Of a stretch of DNA of 64,000 bases, positions 9,819 to 21,173 are shown piece after piece. The DNA is from Ophiura sarsii (taxonomy: Eukaryota; Echinodermata; Ophiuroidea; Amphilepidida; Ophiuridae), in the NCBI GenBank assembly GCA_035610835.1, contig CM069448.1:4775607-4839606 (forward strand), read 5' to 3'. The notes below the pieces were generated by a model that was given only the letters and a program-made list of their open reading frames with translations, had not been told where the DNA came from and did not search any database. The first letter of the stretch is position 1; the number at the start of each line of letters is the position of its first letter. Made by a program: the position numbers and the translations under genes.

Positions 9819-11209
9819 TTCTTTCTTCTTTCTTTCTTCTTTCTATCAGACCCATCTAGAAAATGCTATTTTTTCTACAGTTTACATGCTACAATCACCA
9901 AACTTGGTCAGTAGGACCCCCTACCTGACTTACATATAGGGTCTTCAAAGTTAGGGGTCAAAGGTCACACAAAGGTCACTAGTGGTCAAAACGTGATTTT
10001 CACTTAAAACGCATTTCCAATTTAGTGAAATGACCTAGGATTGTCAAAATTGGTCCACATATTCCTTTTGACCGTACGCATATACAAAAGAACGGTTTTT
10101 AAAATTAAAAATCATTTGGGGTCACTAGGGGTCAAAATGTAAATTTTTACTCCTCGCACTGAAAATGCTATTTTTTCGGGAGGAAATGACCTATGATTGT
10201 CAGAATTGGTCAAAAGATTCCTTGTATCCATGTACATATAGGGTCTTCAGCGATTAAAAGTGACATGTCATATGGGGTCACTAGGGGTCATTGACCTAAA
10301 CAGGGGTAAAATGTAAGACATGCTCCGATTTTGACCGGTCATGTTTCATTTTGTAGGCATTGATAAGACAAGAAAAAAAGTCAATCATTTTCATGGGGTC
10401 AAAGGTCAACATAGGTCACTAGGGGTCAAAAGGTCAATTTTCATTCCTCGCACTCAAAATGCTATTTTTTTTACAGTTTACATGCTACAATCACCAGATT
10501 TGGTCAGTAGGACCCCCTACCAGACCTACATATAGGGTCTTCACAGTTTGGGGTCAAAGGTCACACAGGGATCATAAGGGGTCAAAACGTGATTTTCACT
10601 TAAAACGCGTTTGCAATTTAGTGAAATGACCTAGGATCGTCAGAATTTGTCAACATATTCCTTTTGACCGTACGCATATATGATAGTTCGGTTTTTAAAA
10701 TCAAAAAATATTTGGGGTCACTAGGGGTCAAAATGTAAATTTTTAATCCTCGCACTAAAAATGCTATTTTTTCGAGAGGATATGACCCATGATTATCAGA
10801 ATTGATCAAAAGATTCCTTGGATCCATGTACATATAGGGTCTTAAGCGATTAAAGGTGACATGTCATATGGGGTCACTAGGGGTCATTGACCTAAACAGG
10901 GGTAAAATGTAAGACATGCTCCGATTTTGACCGGTCTTGTTTCATTTTGTAGGCAATGATAAGACAAGAAAAAGAGTCAATCATTTTCATGGGGTCAAAG
11001 GTCAACATAGGTCACTAGGGGTCAACAGGTCAATTTTCACTCCTAACACTCAAAATGCTATTTTTTCGGGAGGAAATGACCCATGATTGTCAGAATTGGT
11101 CAAAAGATTTCTTGGATCCATTAAAAGTGACATGTCATATGGGGTCACTAGAGGTCATTAATCCATAAAAAATCAAGGTGTCCTGGTCTCAGACCAGATC
11201 CATGTCTAG
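9819..11209 (+). mobile_element. Array unit A2, Helentron-like
   Basis: 1391 bp. It starts directly with the CTTT/CTTC tract, without a 5' hairpin. The body is close to A1 but lacks the 140-bp minisatellite. The 3' end has AAAAATCAAGGT at 11168-11179, hairpin CTGGTCTCAGACCAG at 11183-11197 and CTAG at 11206-11209. The loop and one stem pair differ from A1 while pairing is kept. Confidence 0.75.
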
Positions 11210-11211
11210 TT

Positions 11212-11580
11212 GCATTTGACATCTAAATGCTCTGTTTTTACCGCGTTCTTTGCCTTAGCTATTTGAGCAAATGGCTAAGGGTCTGTGTTGCCGTGTTTCT
11301 TCTTGCCTTAGCAAATAACAAATTTGCTATAAGGCTCTGTTTTTCCTGTGTTGTTTCTTTCTTTATATATATTAGTCGAGAAACGACTAATATACTGTAT
11401 TCTACCTGTTTCTTCTTTCTTCTTTCTTATATTAGTCGAGAACTTTCTTATATTAGTCGAGAAACGACTAATATACTGTATTATATTAGTCGAGAAACGA
11501 CTAATATACTGTATTCGTCCTGTTTCTTTCTTCTTCTTCTTTCTTTCTTTCTTTACCTTGATTTTTTCAAAAATCGAGGT
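11212..11580 (+). repeat. Seven or more stacked 5' hairpin termini of several families
   Basis: In order: GCATTT/AAATGC hairpin at 11212-11230; CCTTAGC..ATTTG hairpin at 11253-11280; GCCTTA..GCAAAT hairpin at 11305-11335; ATATTAGTCG hairpin at 11369-11393; a truncated copy at 11429-11442; full copies at 11450-11474 and 11483-11507; ACCTTGATTTTTT hairpin at 11555-11580. Most are followed by CTGTNTTC...(C)TGTTTC and a pyrimidine tract. Open frames of 104-146 codons here are artefacts of these repeats. Confidence 0.8.
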
Positions 11581-12689
11581 ACTGTATCTGTACTGTTTCT
11601 TTCTTCTTTCTATCAAACCCATCTACAAAATGCTATTTTTTCTACAGTTTACATGCTACAATCATAAAACTTGGTCAGTAGGACCCCCTACCTGACTTAC
11701 GTATAGGGTCTTCAAAGTTAGGGGTCAAAGGTCACACAGGGGTCACTAGGGATCAAAAGGTGATTTTCACTTAAAACGCATTTCCAATTTAGTGAAATGA
11801 CCTAGGATCGTCAAAATTAGTCCACATATTCCTTTTGACCGTACGCATCTACAAAAGAACGGTTTTTGAAATTAAAAAATATTTGGGGTCACTAGGGGTC
11901 AAAATGTAAATTGTCACTACTTTCATTCAAAATGCTTCTGCTATATCAGGAAATGTTTGATTACTGTCAGAATTGGTCAAAAGATTCCTTACATCCATGT
12001 ACATATAGGGTTTAAAGCCCTTAAAACTGTCATGTTAAATGTGCTCACTAGAGTTATTCATCTGAAAATGTACATGATATTCTTGAGAAAAGCCGTAAAT
12101 AAGTCAAAAGTAGCCCAATATTGCGGCCTAACCGAGGTACTGGCAACATTTAATAAATCGCATTTGATATTTAAGTAATTAATCAACTGGCAGTTTAAGA
12201 AAGAATCATTCCAAAAGAACGAAAGCGCTCCATTTGGCCACATTCTGTTTTTACAGACACATTAAAAGTTTACATGCTACAATCACCAGACTTGGTCAGT
12301 AGGACCCCCTACCAGACCTTCATTACAGGACCTCACAGTTTGGGGTCACTAGGGGTCAAAACGTGATTTTCACTTAAAACGCATTTCCAATTTAGTGAAA
12401 TGACCTAGGATCGTCAAAATCGGTCAACATATTCCTTATGACCGTACGCATATATACTAGTTTGGTTTTTACAATCAACAAATATTTGGGGTCACTAGGG
12501 GTCAAAATTTTGGTTTTTCTTACCATTTCACTTAAAATGCTTCTTGTCTCAGAGGAAATGGCTTATGAATGTCAGAATTGGTCAAAAGATTCCTTAGGAC
12601 TATGCACATACAGCGATCTCAGCGATTAAAATTGACGTGTCATGCGGGGTCACTAGAGGTCATTAACCTATACAGTGGTAAAACGTGAG

Positions 12690-13930
12690 ATATGCTCCGA
12701 CTGGAACCGGGTTTATTGCATCTTGTTTGGATTGATGAGCCAAGAAAATAAGTTAATCATATTGACCAGGTCAAAGGTCAAGAAGGGGTCAATACGGGTC
12801 ATTGAACTTTACAGAGGGAAAAGTTAAGACATGATCCGATTGGGACCGGGTTTATTGCATCTTGTTTAGATTGATGAGCCAAGAAAATAAGTCAATCATA
12901 TTGACCAGGTCAAAGGTCAAGAAGGGGTCAATATGGGTCATTGAACTTTACAGGGGTAAAAGTTAAGACATGATCCGATTTAGTCTGCTCTAGTATACCT
13001 TTTTCCTTGTACCGATAGAAGGCTCACTCCCCATGGACCGCTCCCCATCCTCTGATCTCACCCCGGGAATTTGTATTTGGTCGGTTCTCGGATGGGAAGT
13101 ATCAGGGGGTGTTATTCGATTGTGTGACAGTGAAATTATACAAGGCATACGAGTAGACTAGATCCGATTTGGACCGGGTTTGTTGCATCTTGTTTGGTTT
13201 GATGAGTCAAGAAAATAAGTCAATCGTAATTGACCAGGTCAAAGATCAAGAAGGGGTCAATATGGGTCATTGAACTTTGCAGGGGTAAATGTTAAGACAT
13301 GCTCCGATTTGGACCGGGTTTGTTGCATCTTGTTTGGTTTGATGAGCAAAGAAAATAAGTCAATCGTAATTGACCAGGTCAAAGATCAAGAAGGGGTCAA
13401 TAGGGGTCATTGAACTTTACAGGGATAAAAGTTAAGACATGATCCGATTTGGACCGGGTTTGGTGCATCTTGTTTGGTTTGATGAGTCAAGAAAATAAGT
13501 CAATCATATTGACCAGGTCAAAGGTCAAGAAGTGGTCAATAGGGGTCATTGAACTTTACAGGGGTAAAAGTTAAGACATGATCCGATTTGGACCGAGTTT
13601 GTTGCATCTTGTTTGGTTTGATAAGATAAGAAAATAAGTCAACCATATTGACCAGGTCAAAGGTCAAAAAGGGGTCAATAGGTCATTGAACGATGTTCCG
13701 ATTTGGACCGGGTTTGTTGCAACTTGTTTGGATTGATGAGCCAATAAAATAAGTCAACATATTGACCAGGTCAAAGGTCATGAAAAGGTCACTAGGGGTC
13801 ATTGAACTTTACAGGGGTAAAAGTTAAGACATGCTCTGATTTGGACCGGGTTTATTGCATCTTGTTTGAATTGATGAGCCAAGAAAATAAGTCAATTATT
13901 TTAATCAGGTCAAAGGTCAAGAAGGGATCA
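12690..13930 (+). repeat. ~140-bp minisatellite inside unit A3
   Basis: About eight tandem copies of the block also seen at 9.2-9.8 kb, with AGGTCAAAGGTCA or close variants near 12772, 12911, 13520, 13659, 13778 and 13909. Interrupted at 12981-13160 by a MITE. Confidence 0.85.
12981..13160. mobile_element. Mutator-like MITE, internally deleted copy
   Basis: 180 bp with inverted ends TAGTCTGCTCTAGTATACC and TAGTCTACTCGTATGCC. It is flanked by the exact 9-bp duplication GATCCGATT (12972-12980, 13161-13169) of the minisatellite it interrupts. It equals the two ends of the 5464-6253 element joined with about 610 bp missing, in the opposite orientation. Confidence 0.9.
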
Positions 13931-14027
13931 ATAGGGGTCAAAATGTGATTTTCATTTAAAACGCTCTTGCATTTTAATGAAACGACACAGGAACTTAAGA
14001 ATCTGTCAATATATTCACGATTACCAT

Positions 14028-14066
14028 CCTAACCCTAACCCTAACCCTAACCCTAACCCTAACCCC
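14028..14066 (-). repeat. Interstitial telomeric repeat (TTAGGG)n
   Basis: About six CCCTAA units on the + strand, sitting where sister copies have ACCGTACGCATATATAATAG. It replaces or expands that short segment within unit A3. It fits telomerase-type repair of a break or a chance expansion. Confidence 0.9.
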
Positions 14067-14469
14067 TATATAATACTCGGGTCTTTAAAATCGAAATATG
14101 TTCGGGGTCACTAGGGGTCAAAATGTAAATTTTCACTCTATTCATTCAAAATGATACTTGTCCGAGAGGAAATGACTGATGATTGTCAGAATTGGTCGAA
14201 GGATTCCTCATATCAATGCTGATATAGGTTGCTCCTGCACTAAAAGTGACATGTCACTAAGGGGTCACTAAGGGGCATTGACCTATACAGGGGTAAAATT
14301 GAAGACATTCTCTGATTTTAACCGGACTTGTTTCTTCTTGTGCGCATTGATAAGCCACGAAAAAAGTCAATCATTATAACCAGGTCAACGGTCAAGAAGG
14401 GGTCACTAGGGATCATTTTCTCATAAAATAAATCAAGGTAGCCTGGTCTTAGACCAGAACAAGATCTAG

Positions 14470-15516
14470 TTCTTTCTTTCTTCCGTCATGGGACCTATAG
14501 CTCCGTAACCATTAAGCCGATTTTGACCATATTTGGTCATAAGACCACTACTCAGGTTGTAAAGCATAAGGGGTCAAAGGTCACACAAGGGTAACTAGGG
14601 GTCAAAACGTGTTTTCACTTAAAACGCATTTGCAATTAAGTGAAATGACCTAGGATCATCAGAATTGGTCAACATATTCCTTTTGACCGTACGCATATAT
14701 AATAGTTCGGTTTTTAAAATCAAAAAATATTTGGAGTCACTAGGGGTCAAAATGTATATTTTCAATCTTCGCACTAAACATGCTATTTTTTCGAGAGGAA
14801 ATGACCCATGATTATCAGAATTAGTCAAAAGATTCCTTAAATCCATGTTCACATAGGGTCTTAAGCGAGTAAAAGTGACGTGTCATATGGGGTCACTAGG
14901 GGTCATTAACCTAAACAGGGGTAAAATATAAGACATGCTCTGATTTTGACCGGTTATGTTTCATCTTGTAGGTATTGATAAGACAAGAAAAAAAGTCAAT
15001 CATTATCTTGGGGTCAAAGGTCAACAAGGCATCACTATAGGTCAAAATGTCAATTTTCACTCCAGTCACTCAAAATGCTATTTTTTCGAGGGGAAATGAC
15101 CCATGATTATCAGAATTGGTCAAAAGATTGCTTGTATCCATGTACACATAGGGTCTTAAGCGATCAAAAGTGACATGTCATATGGTGTCACTAGGGGTCA
15201 TTGACCTAAACAGGGATAAAATGTTAGACAAGCTCCGATTTTGACCGGATTTGTTTCATCGTGTGTTCACTGATAAGTCAAGAAAAAATGTGAATACTGA
15301 ACTTGGGGTCAAAGGTCAAAAAAAGAAACTTGGGGTCAAAATGTAAATTTTCATTTATTTCAGACATGCAATTGCTATTGTCCAATAGGAGATGACTGAT
15401 GATTGGCAAACTTAGTCACAATGTTCCATACGAATGAGAGAGTATTGCCATCAGCAGGTCAAAGGTCAACGCAACCTCGACTAATATCCGTGATCTCCGA
15501 TCACAATTATCTCTAG
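14470..15516 (+). mobile_element. Array unit B1, Helentron-like (short form)
   Basis: 1047 bp. Starts with the CTTT tract and GTCATGGGACCTATAGCTCC, no 5' hairpin. The 3' end has CGACTAATAT, hairpin GTGATCTCCGATCAC at 15490-15504, AATTATCT and CTAG at 15513-15516. First family B 3' end in the array. It combines the long-form loop (TCC) with the short-form tail. Confidence 0.75.
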
Positions 15517-16782
15517 TTCTACCTGTTTCTTCTTTCTTCTTCTTCTTATATTAGTCGAGAAACGACTAATATACTGTATTCGTCCTGTTTATATTAGTCG
15601 AGAAACGACTAATATACTGTATTCGTCCTGTTTCTTTATATTAGTCGAGAAACGACTAATATACTGTATTCTAGCTGTTTCTTCTTCTTTCTTATATTAG
15701 TCGAGAAACGACTAATATACTGTATTCTAGCTGTTTCTTTCTTCTTTCTTTCTTTCTTACGTCATGGGACCTATAGCTCCGTAACCATTCAGCCGATTTT
15801 AACCATATTTGGTCATAAGTACCCTTATGTGCACCACTACTCAGGTTGTAAAGCATAAGGGGTCAAACGTCACACAAGGGTAACTAGGGGTCAAATCGTG
15901 ATTTTCACTTAAAACGCATTTGCAATTTAGTGAAATGACCTAGGATCGTGAGAATTGGCCAACATATTCCTTTTGACCGTACGCATATATAATAGTTCGG
16001 TTTTTTAAATCGAAAAATGTTTGGGGTTACTAGGGGTCAAAATGTAAATGTTATTCCATTCACTCAAAACCCTACTTGTCCGAGGGAAAATGACTGATGA
16101 TACTCAGAATTGGTCAAAAGATTCCTTGGATCCATGTACATATAGGGTGCTTCTCCACTAAAAGTGAAATGTCAAACGGGGTCACTAGGGGTCATTGAAC
16201 TTTACAGAGGGGAAATATAAGGCATGCTCCGATTTTGACCGGGTTTCTTTTATTTTGTGGGCATTAATAAGACAAGAACAAAAGTCAATCATACCGTTAA
16301 GGTCAAAGGTCAAGAAAAGGTCCCTAGAGGTCAAAATGTACATTTTCACTCCGCGCACTCAAAATACTACTTGTCCGAGACGAAAAGACCGATGATTGTC
16401 AGAATTTGTCAAAAGATTCCTCTTATCCATGTTCATATAGGGTGCTTCTCCATTAAAAGTGACATGTCAAACGGGGTCACTAGGGGTCATTGAACTATAC
16501 AGGTGTAAAACTGAAGACATGCCCTGATTTTGACCGGACTACTTTTTTCCTGTGCGCATTGATAAGCCAAGAAAAAAAGTCAATTATAAGTTTGGGGTCA
16601 AAGGTCAAGAAAAGGTCATTAGGTTCAAAATGTATTTTTTAACTACTTCAGGGCTGAAATTTATAAAAACAATTATCAAATAAAGTACAACTTAAGGTTA
16701 TTGCCCTTTGACAACATAAAGCAAGGTCAAAGGTCAAAGCCCTCGACTTATATCCGTGATCTAAGATCACAATTATCTCTAG
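15517..16782 (+). mobile_element. Array unit B2, Helentron-like with four stacked 5' hairpins
   Basis: 1266 bp. Four full ATATTAGTCG/CGACTAATAT hairpins lie at 15548-15572, 15591-15615, 15638-15662 and 15694-15718, separated only by CTGTATTC..CTGTTTC pyrimidine tails. The body is the short form. The 3' hairpin is GTGATCTAAGATCAC, with CTAG at 16779-16782. An exact AGGTCAAAGGTCA lies at 16724-16736, just before the 3' end. Confidence 0.8.
16724..16736 (+). promoter_or_regulatory. Exact DR1 motif (AGGTCAAAGGTCA), example of many
   Basis: Two AGGTCA half-sites spaced by one A form the consensus DR1 site known to bind HNF4, RXR heterodimers and COUP-TF class nuclear receptors. This copy lies in the 3' region of unit B2, and each short-form unit has one at the same place. 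Further exact copies occur in the 140-bp minisatellite (for example 9316-9328). Long-form units have GGGTCAAAGGTCA near matches. Binding is inference only. Confidence 0.5.
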
Positions 16783-17821
16783 TTTCTTTCTTTCTTACGT
16801 CATGGGACCTATAGCTCCGTAACCATTGAGCCGATTTTGACCATATTTAGTCATAAGTACCCTTATGTGCACCACTACTCAGGTTGTAAAGCATAAGGGG
16901 TCAAAGGTCACACAAGGGTAACTAGGGGTCAAAACGTGATTTTCACTTAAAACGCATTTGCAATTTATTGAAATGACCTAGGATCTTGAGAATTGGCAAA
17001 CATATTCCTTTTGACCGTACGCATATATAATAGTTCGGTTTTTTAAATCGAAACATTTTTGGTGTTACTAGGGGTCAAAATGTAAATTTTACTCCATTCA
17101 CTCAAAACCCTACTTGTCCAAGGGAAAATGACTAATGATACTCAGAGTTAGTCAAAAGATTCCTTGGATCCATGTACATATAGGGTGCTTCTCCACTAAA
17201 AGTGAAAGGTCAAACAGGGTCAGTAGGGTTGATTGAACTTTACAAGGGGAAAATGTAAGGCATGCTCCGATTTTGACCGGGTTTCTTTTATTTTGTGGGC
17301 ATTGATGAGACAAGAACAAAAGTCAATCATACCGTTAAGGTCAAAGGTCAAGAAAATGTCCCTAGGGGTCCAAATGTACATTTTCACTCCGCGCACTCAA
17401 AATACTACTTGTCCGAGACGAAATGACCGATGATTGTCAGAATTTGTCAAAAGATTCCTCTCATCCATGTTCATATAGGGTGCTTCTCCATTAAAAGTGA
17501 CATGTCAAACGGGGTCACTAGGGGTCAGTGAACTATACAGGTGTAAAACTGAAGACAGGCTCTGATTTTGACCGGACTACTTTTTTCTTGTGCGCATTGA
17601 TAAGCCAAGAAAAAAAGTTAATTATAAGTTTGGGGTCAAAGGTCAAGAAAAGGTCATTAGGGTTCAAAATGTATTTTTTAACTATATAAGGGCTGAAATT
17701 TATAAAAACAATTATCAAATATAGTACAACTTAAGGTTATTGCCCTTTGACAACATATAGCAAGGTCAAAGGTCAAAGCCCTCGACTTATATCCGTGATC
17801 TAAGATCACAATTATCTCTAG
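16783..17821 (+). mobile_element. Array unit B3, Helentron-like (short form)
   Basis: 1039 bp, no 5' hairpin, CTTT tract at once. 3' hairpin GTGATCTAAGATCAC, tail AATTATCT, CTAG 17818-17821. The subterminal arm reads CGACTTATAT, one base off the consensus CGACTAATAT, as in B2. Confidence 0.8.
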
Positions 17822-18945
17822 TTATATTAGTCGAGAAACGACTAATATACTGTATTCGTCCTGTTTCTTTCTTCTTCTTTCTTCTTCTTTCTTCTTCTTC
17901 TTTCTTCTTCTTTCTTCCGTCATGGGACCTATAGCTCCGTAACCATTGAGCCGATTTTGACCATATTTGGTCATAAGTACCCTTATGTGCACCACTACTT
18001 AGGTTGTAAAGCATAAGGGGTCAAAGGTCACACAAGGGTAACTAGGGGTCAAAACGTGATTTTCACTTAAAACGCATTTGCAATTTATTGAAATGACCTA
18101 GGATCGTGAGAATTGGCCAACATATTCCTTTTGACCGTACGCATATATAATAGTTCGGTTTTTTAAATCGAAAAATGTTTGGGGTTACTAGGGGTCAAAA
18201 TGTAAATTTTTACTCCATTCACTCAAAACCCTACTTGTCCGAGGGAAAATGACTGATGATACTCAGAATTGGTCAAAAGATTCCTTGGATCCATGTACAT
18301 ATAGGGTGCTTCTACTCTAAAAGTGACATTTCAAACGGGGTCACTAGGGGTCATTGAACTATACAGGTGTAAAACTGAAGACATGCTCTGATTTTGACCG
18401 GACTACTTTTTTCTTGTGCGCATTGATAAGCCAAGAAAAAAAGTCAATCATAAGTTTAGGGTCAAAGGTCAAAAAAATGTCACTCGGGGTCAAAATGTAA
18501 TTTTTCACTCCATTCACTCAAAATACTACTTGTCCGAGAGGAAATGACTGATGATTGTCAGAATTAGTCAAAAGATTCCTCGTATCAATGTTCATATAGG
18601 GTGCTCCTCCACTAAAAGTGACATGTCTACACGGGGTCACCATTGAACAATACAGGTGTAAAACTGAAGACATGCTCTTATTTTGACCGGACTACTTTTT
18701 TCTTGTGCGCATTGATAAGCCAAGAAAAAAAGTAAATCATAAGTTTGAGGTCAAAGGTCAAGAAAAGGTCATTAGGGTTCAAAATTTATTTTTTTAACTA
18801 CTTCAGGGCTGAAATTATCAAACAATTATCAAATATAGTACAATTTAAGATATTATAAGGTTATTGCCCTTTGACAACATATACCAAGGTCAAAGGTCAA
18901 AGCCCTCGACTAATATCCGTGATCTAAGATCACAATTATCTCTAG
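17822..18945 (+). mobile_element. Array unit B4, Helentron-like
   Basis: 1124 bp. 5' hairpin ATATTAGTCG at 17824-17848, then a long TTTCTTCTTC tract. 3' end of the short type with CGACTAATAT and CTAG 18942-18945. The 5' arm and 3' subterminal arm are exact reverse complements. Confidence 0.85.
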
Positions 18946-19859
18946 TATGTTTTTGTATTTGTACGACAAAAACAAGAAATCTTCTTTCTTCCGTCATGGG
19001 ACCTATAGCTCCGCAACCATTGAGCCGATTTTGACCATATTTGATCATAAGTACCCTTATGTGCACCACTACTCAGGTTGTAAAGCATAAGGGGTCAAAG
19101 GTCACACAGGGGTCACTAGGGTCAAAACGTGATTTTCACTTAAAACGCATTTGCAATTTAGTGAAATGACCTAGGATCTTCAGAATTGGTCAACATGTTC
19201 CTTTTGACCGTACGCATGTACTATAGTTCGGTTTTTTAAATCAAAAAATATTTGGGGTCACTAGGGGTCAAAATGTAAATTTTGCTCCATTCACTCAAAA
19301 CCCTACTTGTCCGAGGGGAAATGACTGATGATACTCAGAATTGGTCAAAAGATTCCTTGGATCAATGTTCATATAGGGTGCTCCTACACTAAAAGTGACA
19401 TGTCAAACGGGGTCACTAGGGGTCATTGAACTTTACAAAGGGAAAATATAAGGCATGCTCCGATTTTGACCGGGTTTCTTTTTTTATGTGAACATTGATG
19501 AGACAAGAACAAAAGTCAATCATACCGTTAAGGTCAAAGGTCAACAAAAGGTCCCTAGGGGTCAAAATGTACATTTTCACTCCGCGCACTCAAAATACTA
19601 CTTGTCCGAGACGAAATGACCGATGATTGTCAGAATTTGTCAAAAGATTCCTATTATCCATGTTCATATAGGGTGCTTCTCCATTAAAAGTGACATGTCA
19701 AACGGGGTCACTAGGGGTCATTGAACTATACAAGTGAAAATCTTAAGACATGCTCCGATTTTGACGGAACTACTTTTTTCTTGCGCGCATTGATAAGCCA
19801 AGAAAAAAAGTCAATCATAAGTTTGGGGTCAACGGTCAAGAAAAGGTCAATAGGGGTCG

Positions 19860-20560
19860 AAACGTACATTTTTACTCCATTAGGACTCCTAGTGACCTTT
19901 TCTTGACCTTTGACCCCAAACAAATGATTGACTTTTTTTCTTGTCTCATCAATGCCTACAAAATGGGCCATGACCGGTGAAAATCGGACCAAGTCTTAAA
20001 TTTTACCCTGTATAAACCTTTTAAAAAAATCTGCGGTCTTAATAATTATTCAATTTAAAAAAAAAGTTATACAAGGTAAAATGTAAGACTTGCTCCGATT
20101 TTGACAAGTTATGGCTCATTTTGTAGGTATTGATGAGACAAGCAAAAAAGTCAATCATTTTTTTGGTGTCAAAGGTCAAGAAAAGGTCACTAGGGGTCGA
20201 AATGTACTTTTTTACTACATTAGGACCCCTAGTGACCTTTTCTTGACCTTTGACTCCCATAAAATGATTGACTTTTTTTCTTGTCTCATCAATGCCTACA
20301 AAATGAGCCATGACCAGTGAAAATCGGAGCAAGTCTTAAATTTTACCCTGTATAAACCTTTTAAAAAAATCTGCGGTCTTAATAATTATTCAATTTAAAA
20401 AAAAAAGTTATACAAGGTAAAATGTAAGACTTGCTCCGATTTTGACTGGTCATGGCTCATTTTGTAGGCATTGATGAGACAAGCAAAAAAGTCAATCATT
20501 TCTTTGGGGTCAAAGGTCAAGAAAAGGTCACTAGGGGTCGAAATGTACATTTTTACTACA
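19860..20560. repeat. Tandem pair of inverted GGTCA blocks
   Basis: Minus-orientation copies of the array block start at about 19884 and 20226 (CCTAGTGACCTTTTCTTGACC). Each is joined through an AT-rich spacer with ATCTGCGGTCTTAATAATTA to a plus-orientation copy. The unit is repeated with a period near 342 bp. These are the only clear inversions in the array and could form long cruciforms. Confidence 0.85.
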
Positions 20561-20595
20561 TTAAATAAAACGTGAAATAAAAATAATAAAACATC

Positions 20596-20664
20596 TGGAC
20601 CTGGACTCGAACCCGCAACCTTTCGTTACCAAAGCGAGATTTTATCCAATTACGCCATGGAGAG
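20596..20664 (-). other. tRNA-derived sequence (pseudo-tRNA or SINE head)
   Basis: On the minus strand an A box TGGCGTAATTGG (20646-20657) and an exact B box GGGTTCGAGTCC (20603-20614) are spaced as in tRNA genes. The anticodon-loop region TCTCGCTTTGG resembles tRNA-Pro(UGG). The acceptor and T stems do not pair well, so it is not a functional tRNA. It may drive RNA polymerase III transcription of a SINE. Confidence 0.55.
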
Positions 20665-20711
20665 ATTCCTTGCATAATGATTGTGTTTTTAAAACTCTAT
20701 ACTATTCAGGT

Positions 20712-21173
20712 AGCACACCTCTAAATCACGTCTACACGCGTTTCTATGCAATATGCGTCATTTTCCGGCGATCAGAACTCGAGTTAGCCACATACGATAT
20801 TTATGAATATGGTATGAAAATTTAGCCCTGATTCAACTCTTTCAAATAAGATTGTAAAAACTATACGGATAACAGTTAGATTTTTCACAATTTCGTGTCG
20901 AACCAGTGCATGCGAGATTCACGCATTGTCATCCACATGGGACGGGGTAACAAGATACGAAATAGTGCCTCTATATTATCAACAAAAACTGATAAAATCG
21001 ATTCCTCACGCGCATTTTTCAATTCTACATATTCTCAACTTTATTTTGGTACCACATTCAGATAGTCAATCTTAATACTTTTACAAATATCAACATTTCA
21101 TGCAGCGTAGCGTTTTATACTATTGCGCAAGAAGAGTTGCAAGTTTTCGCCTGGAACTATTTAGAGGCGTGCT
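20712..21173. mobile_element. MITE with 15-bp inverted ends inside unit B5
   Basis: Ends AGCACACCTCTAAAT and the reverse complement of AGCACGCCTCTAAAT (21159-21173). 462 bp with an AT-rich, non-coding interior. No clean target duplication is seen. The superfamily is unknown. Confidence 0.6.

Larger units (their letters stand above)
11210..14469 (+). mobile_element. Array unit A3, Helentron-like, with stacked 5' ends and two insertions
   Basis: 3260 bp. It opens with a stack of at least seven 5' ends (11212-11580). The body holds GGTCA sub-blocks, a diverged stretch (11930-12270) and two runs of the 140-bp minisatellite interrupted by a Mutator-like MITE (12981-13160). An interstitial telomere run lies at 14028-14066. 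The 3' end has ATCAAGGT, hairpin CTGGTCTTAGACCAG at 14443-14457 and CTAG at 14466-14469. Confidence 0.75.

Noticed and set aside
11227..11695. Open frames of 104-146 codons with repeated ISRETTNILY on both strands
   Set aside because: They translate stacked ATATTAGTCG hairpins. Frames on both strands are mirror products.
14028..14066. Chromosome end
   Set aside because: Array sequence continues in order on both sides, so the run is interstitial.
20596..20664. Functional tRNA-Pro gene on the minus strand
   Set aside because: The boxes are good but acceptor, anticodon and T stems have several mismatches. Kept only as tRNA-derived.
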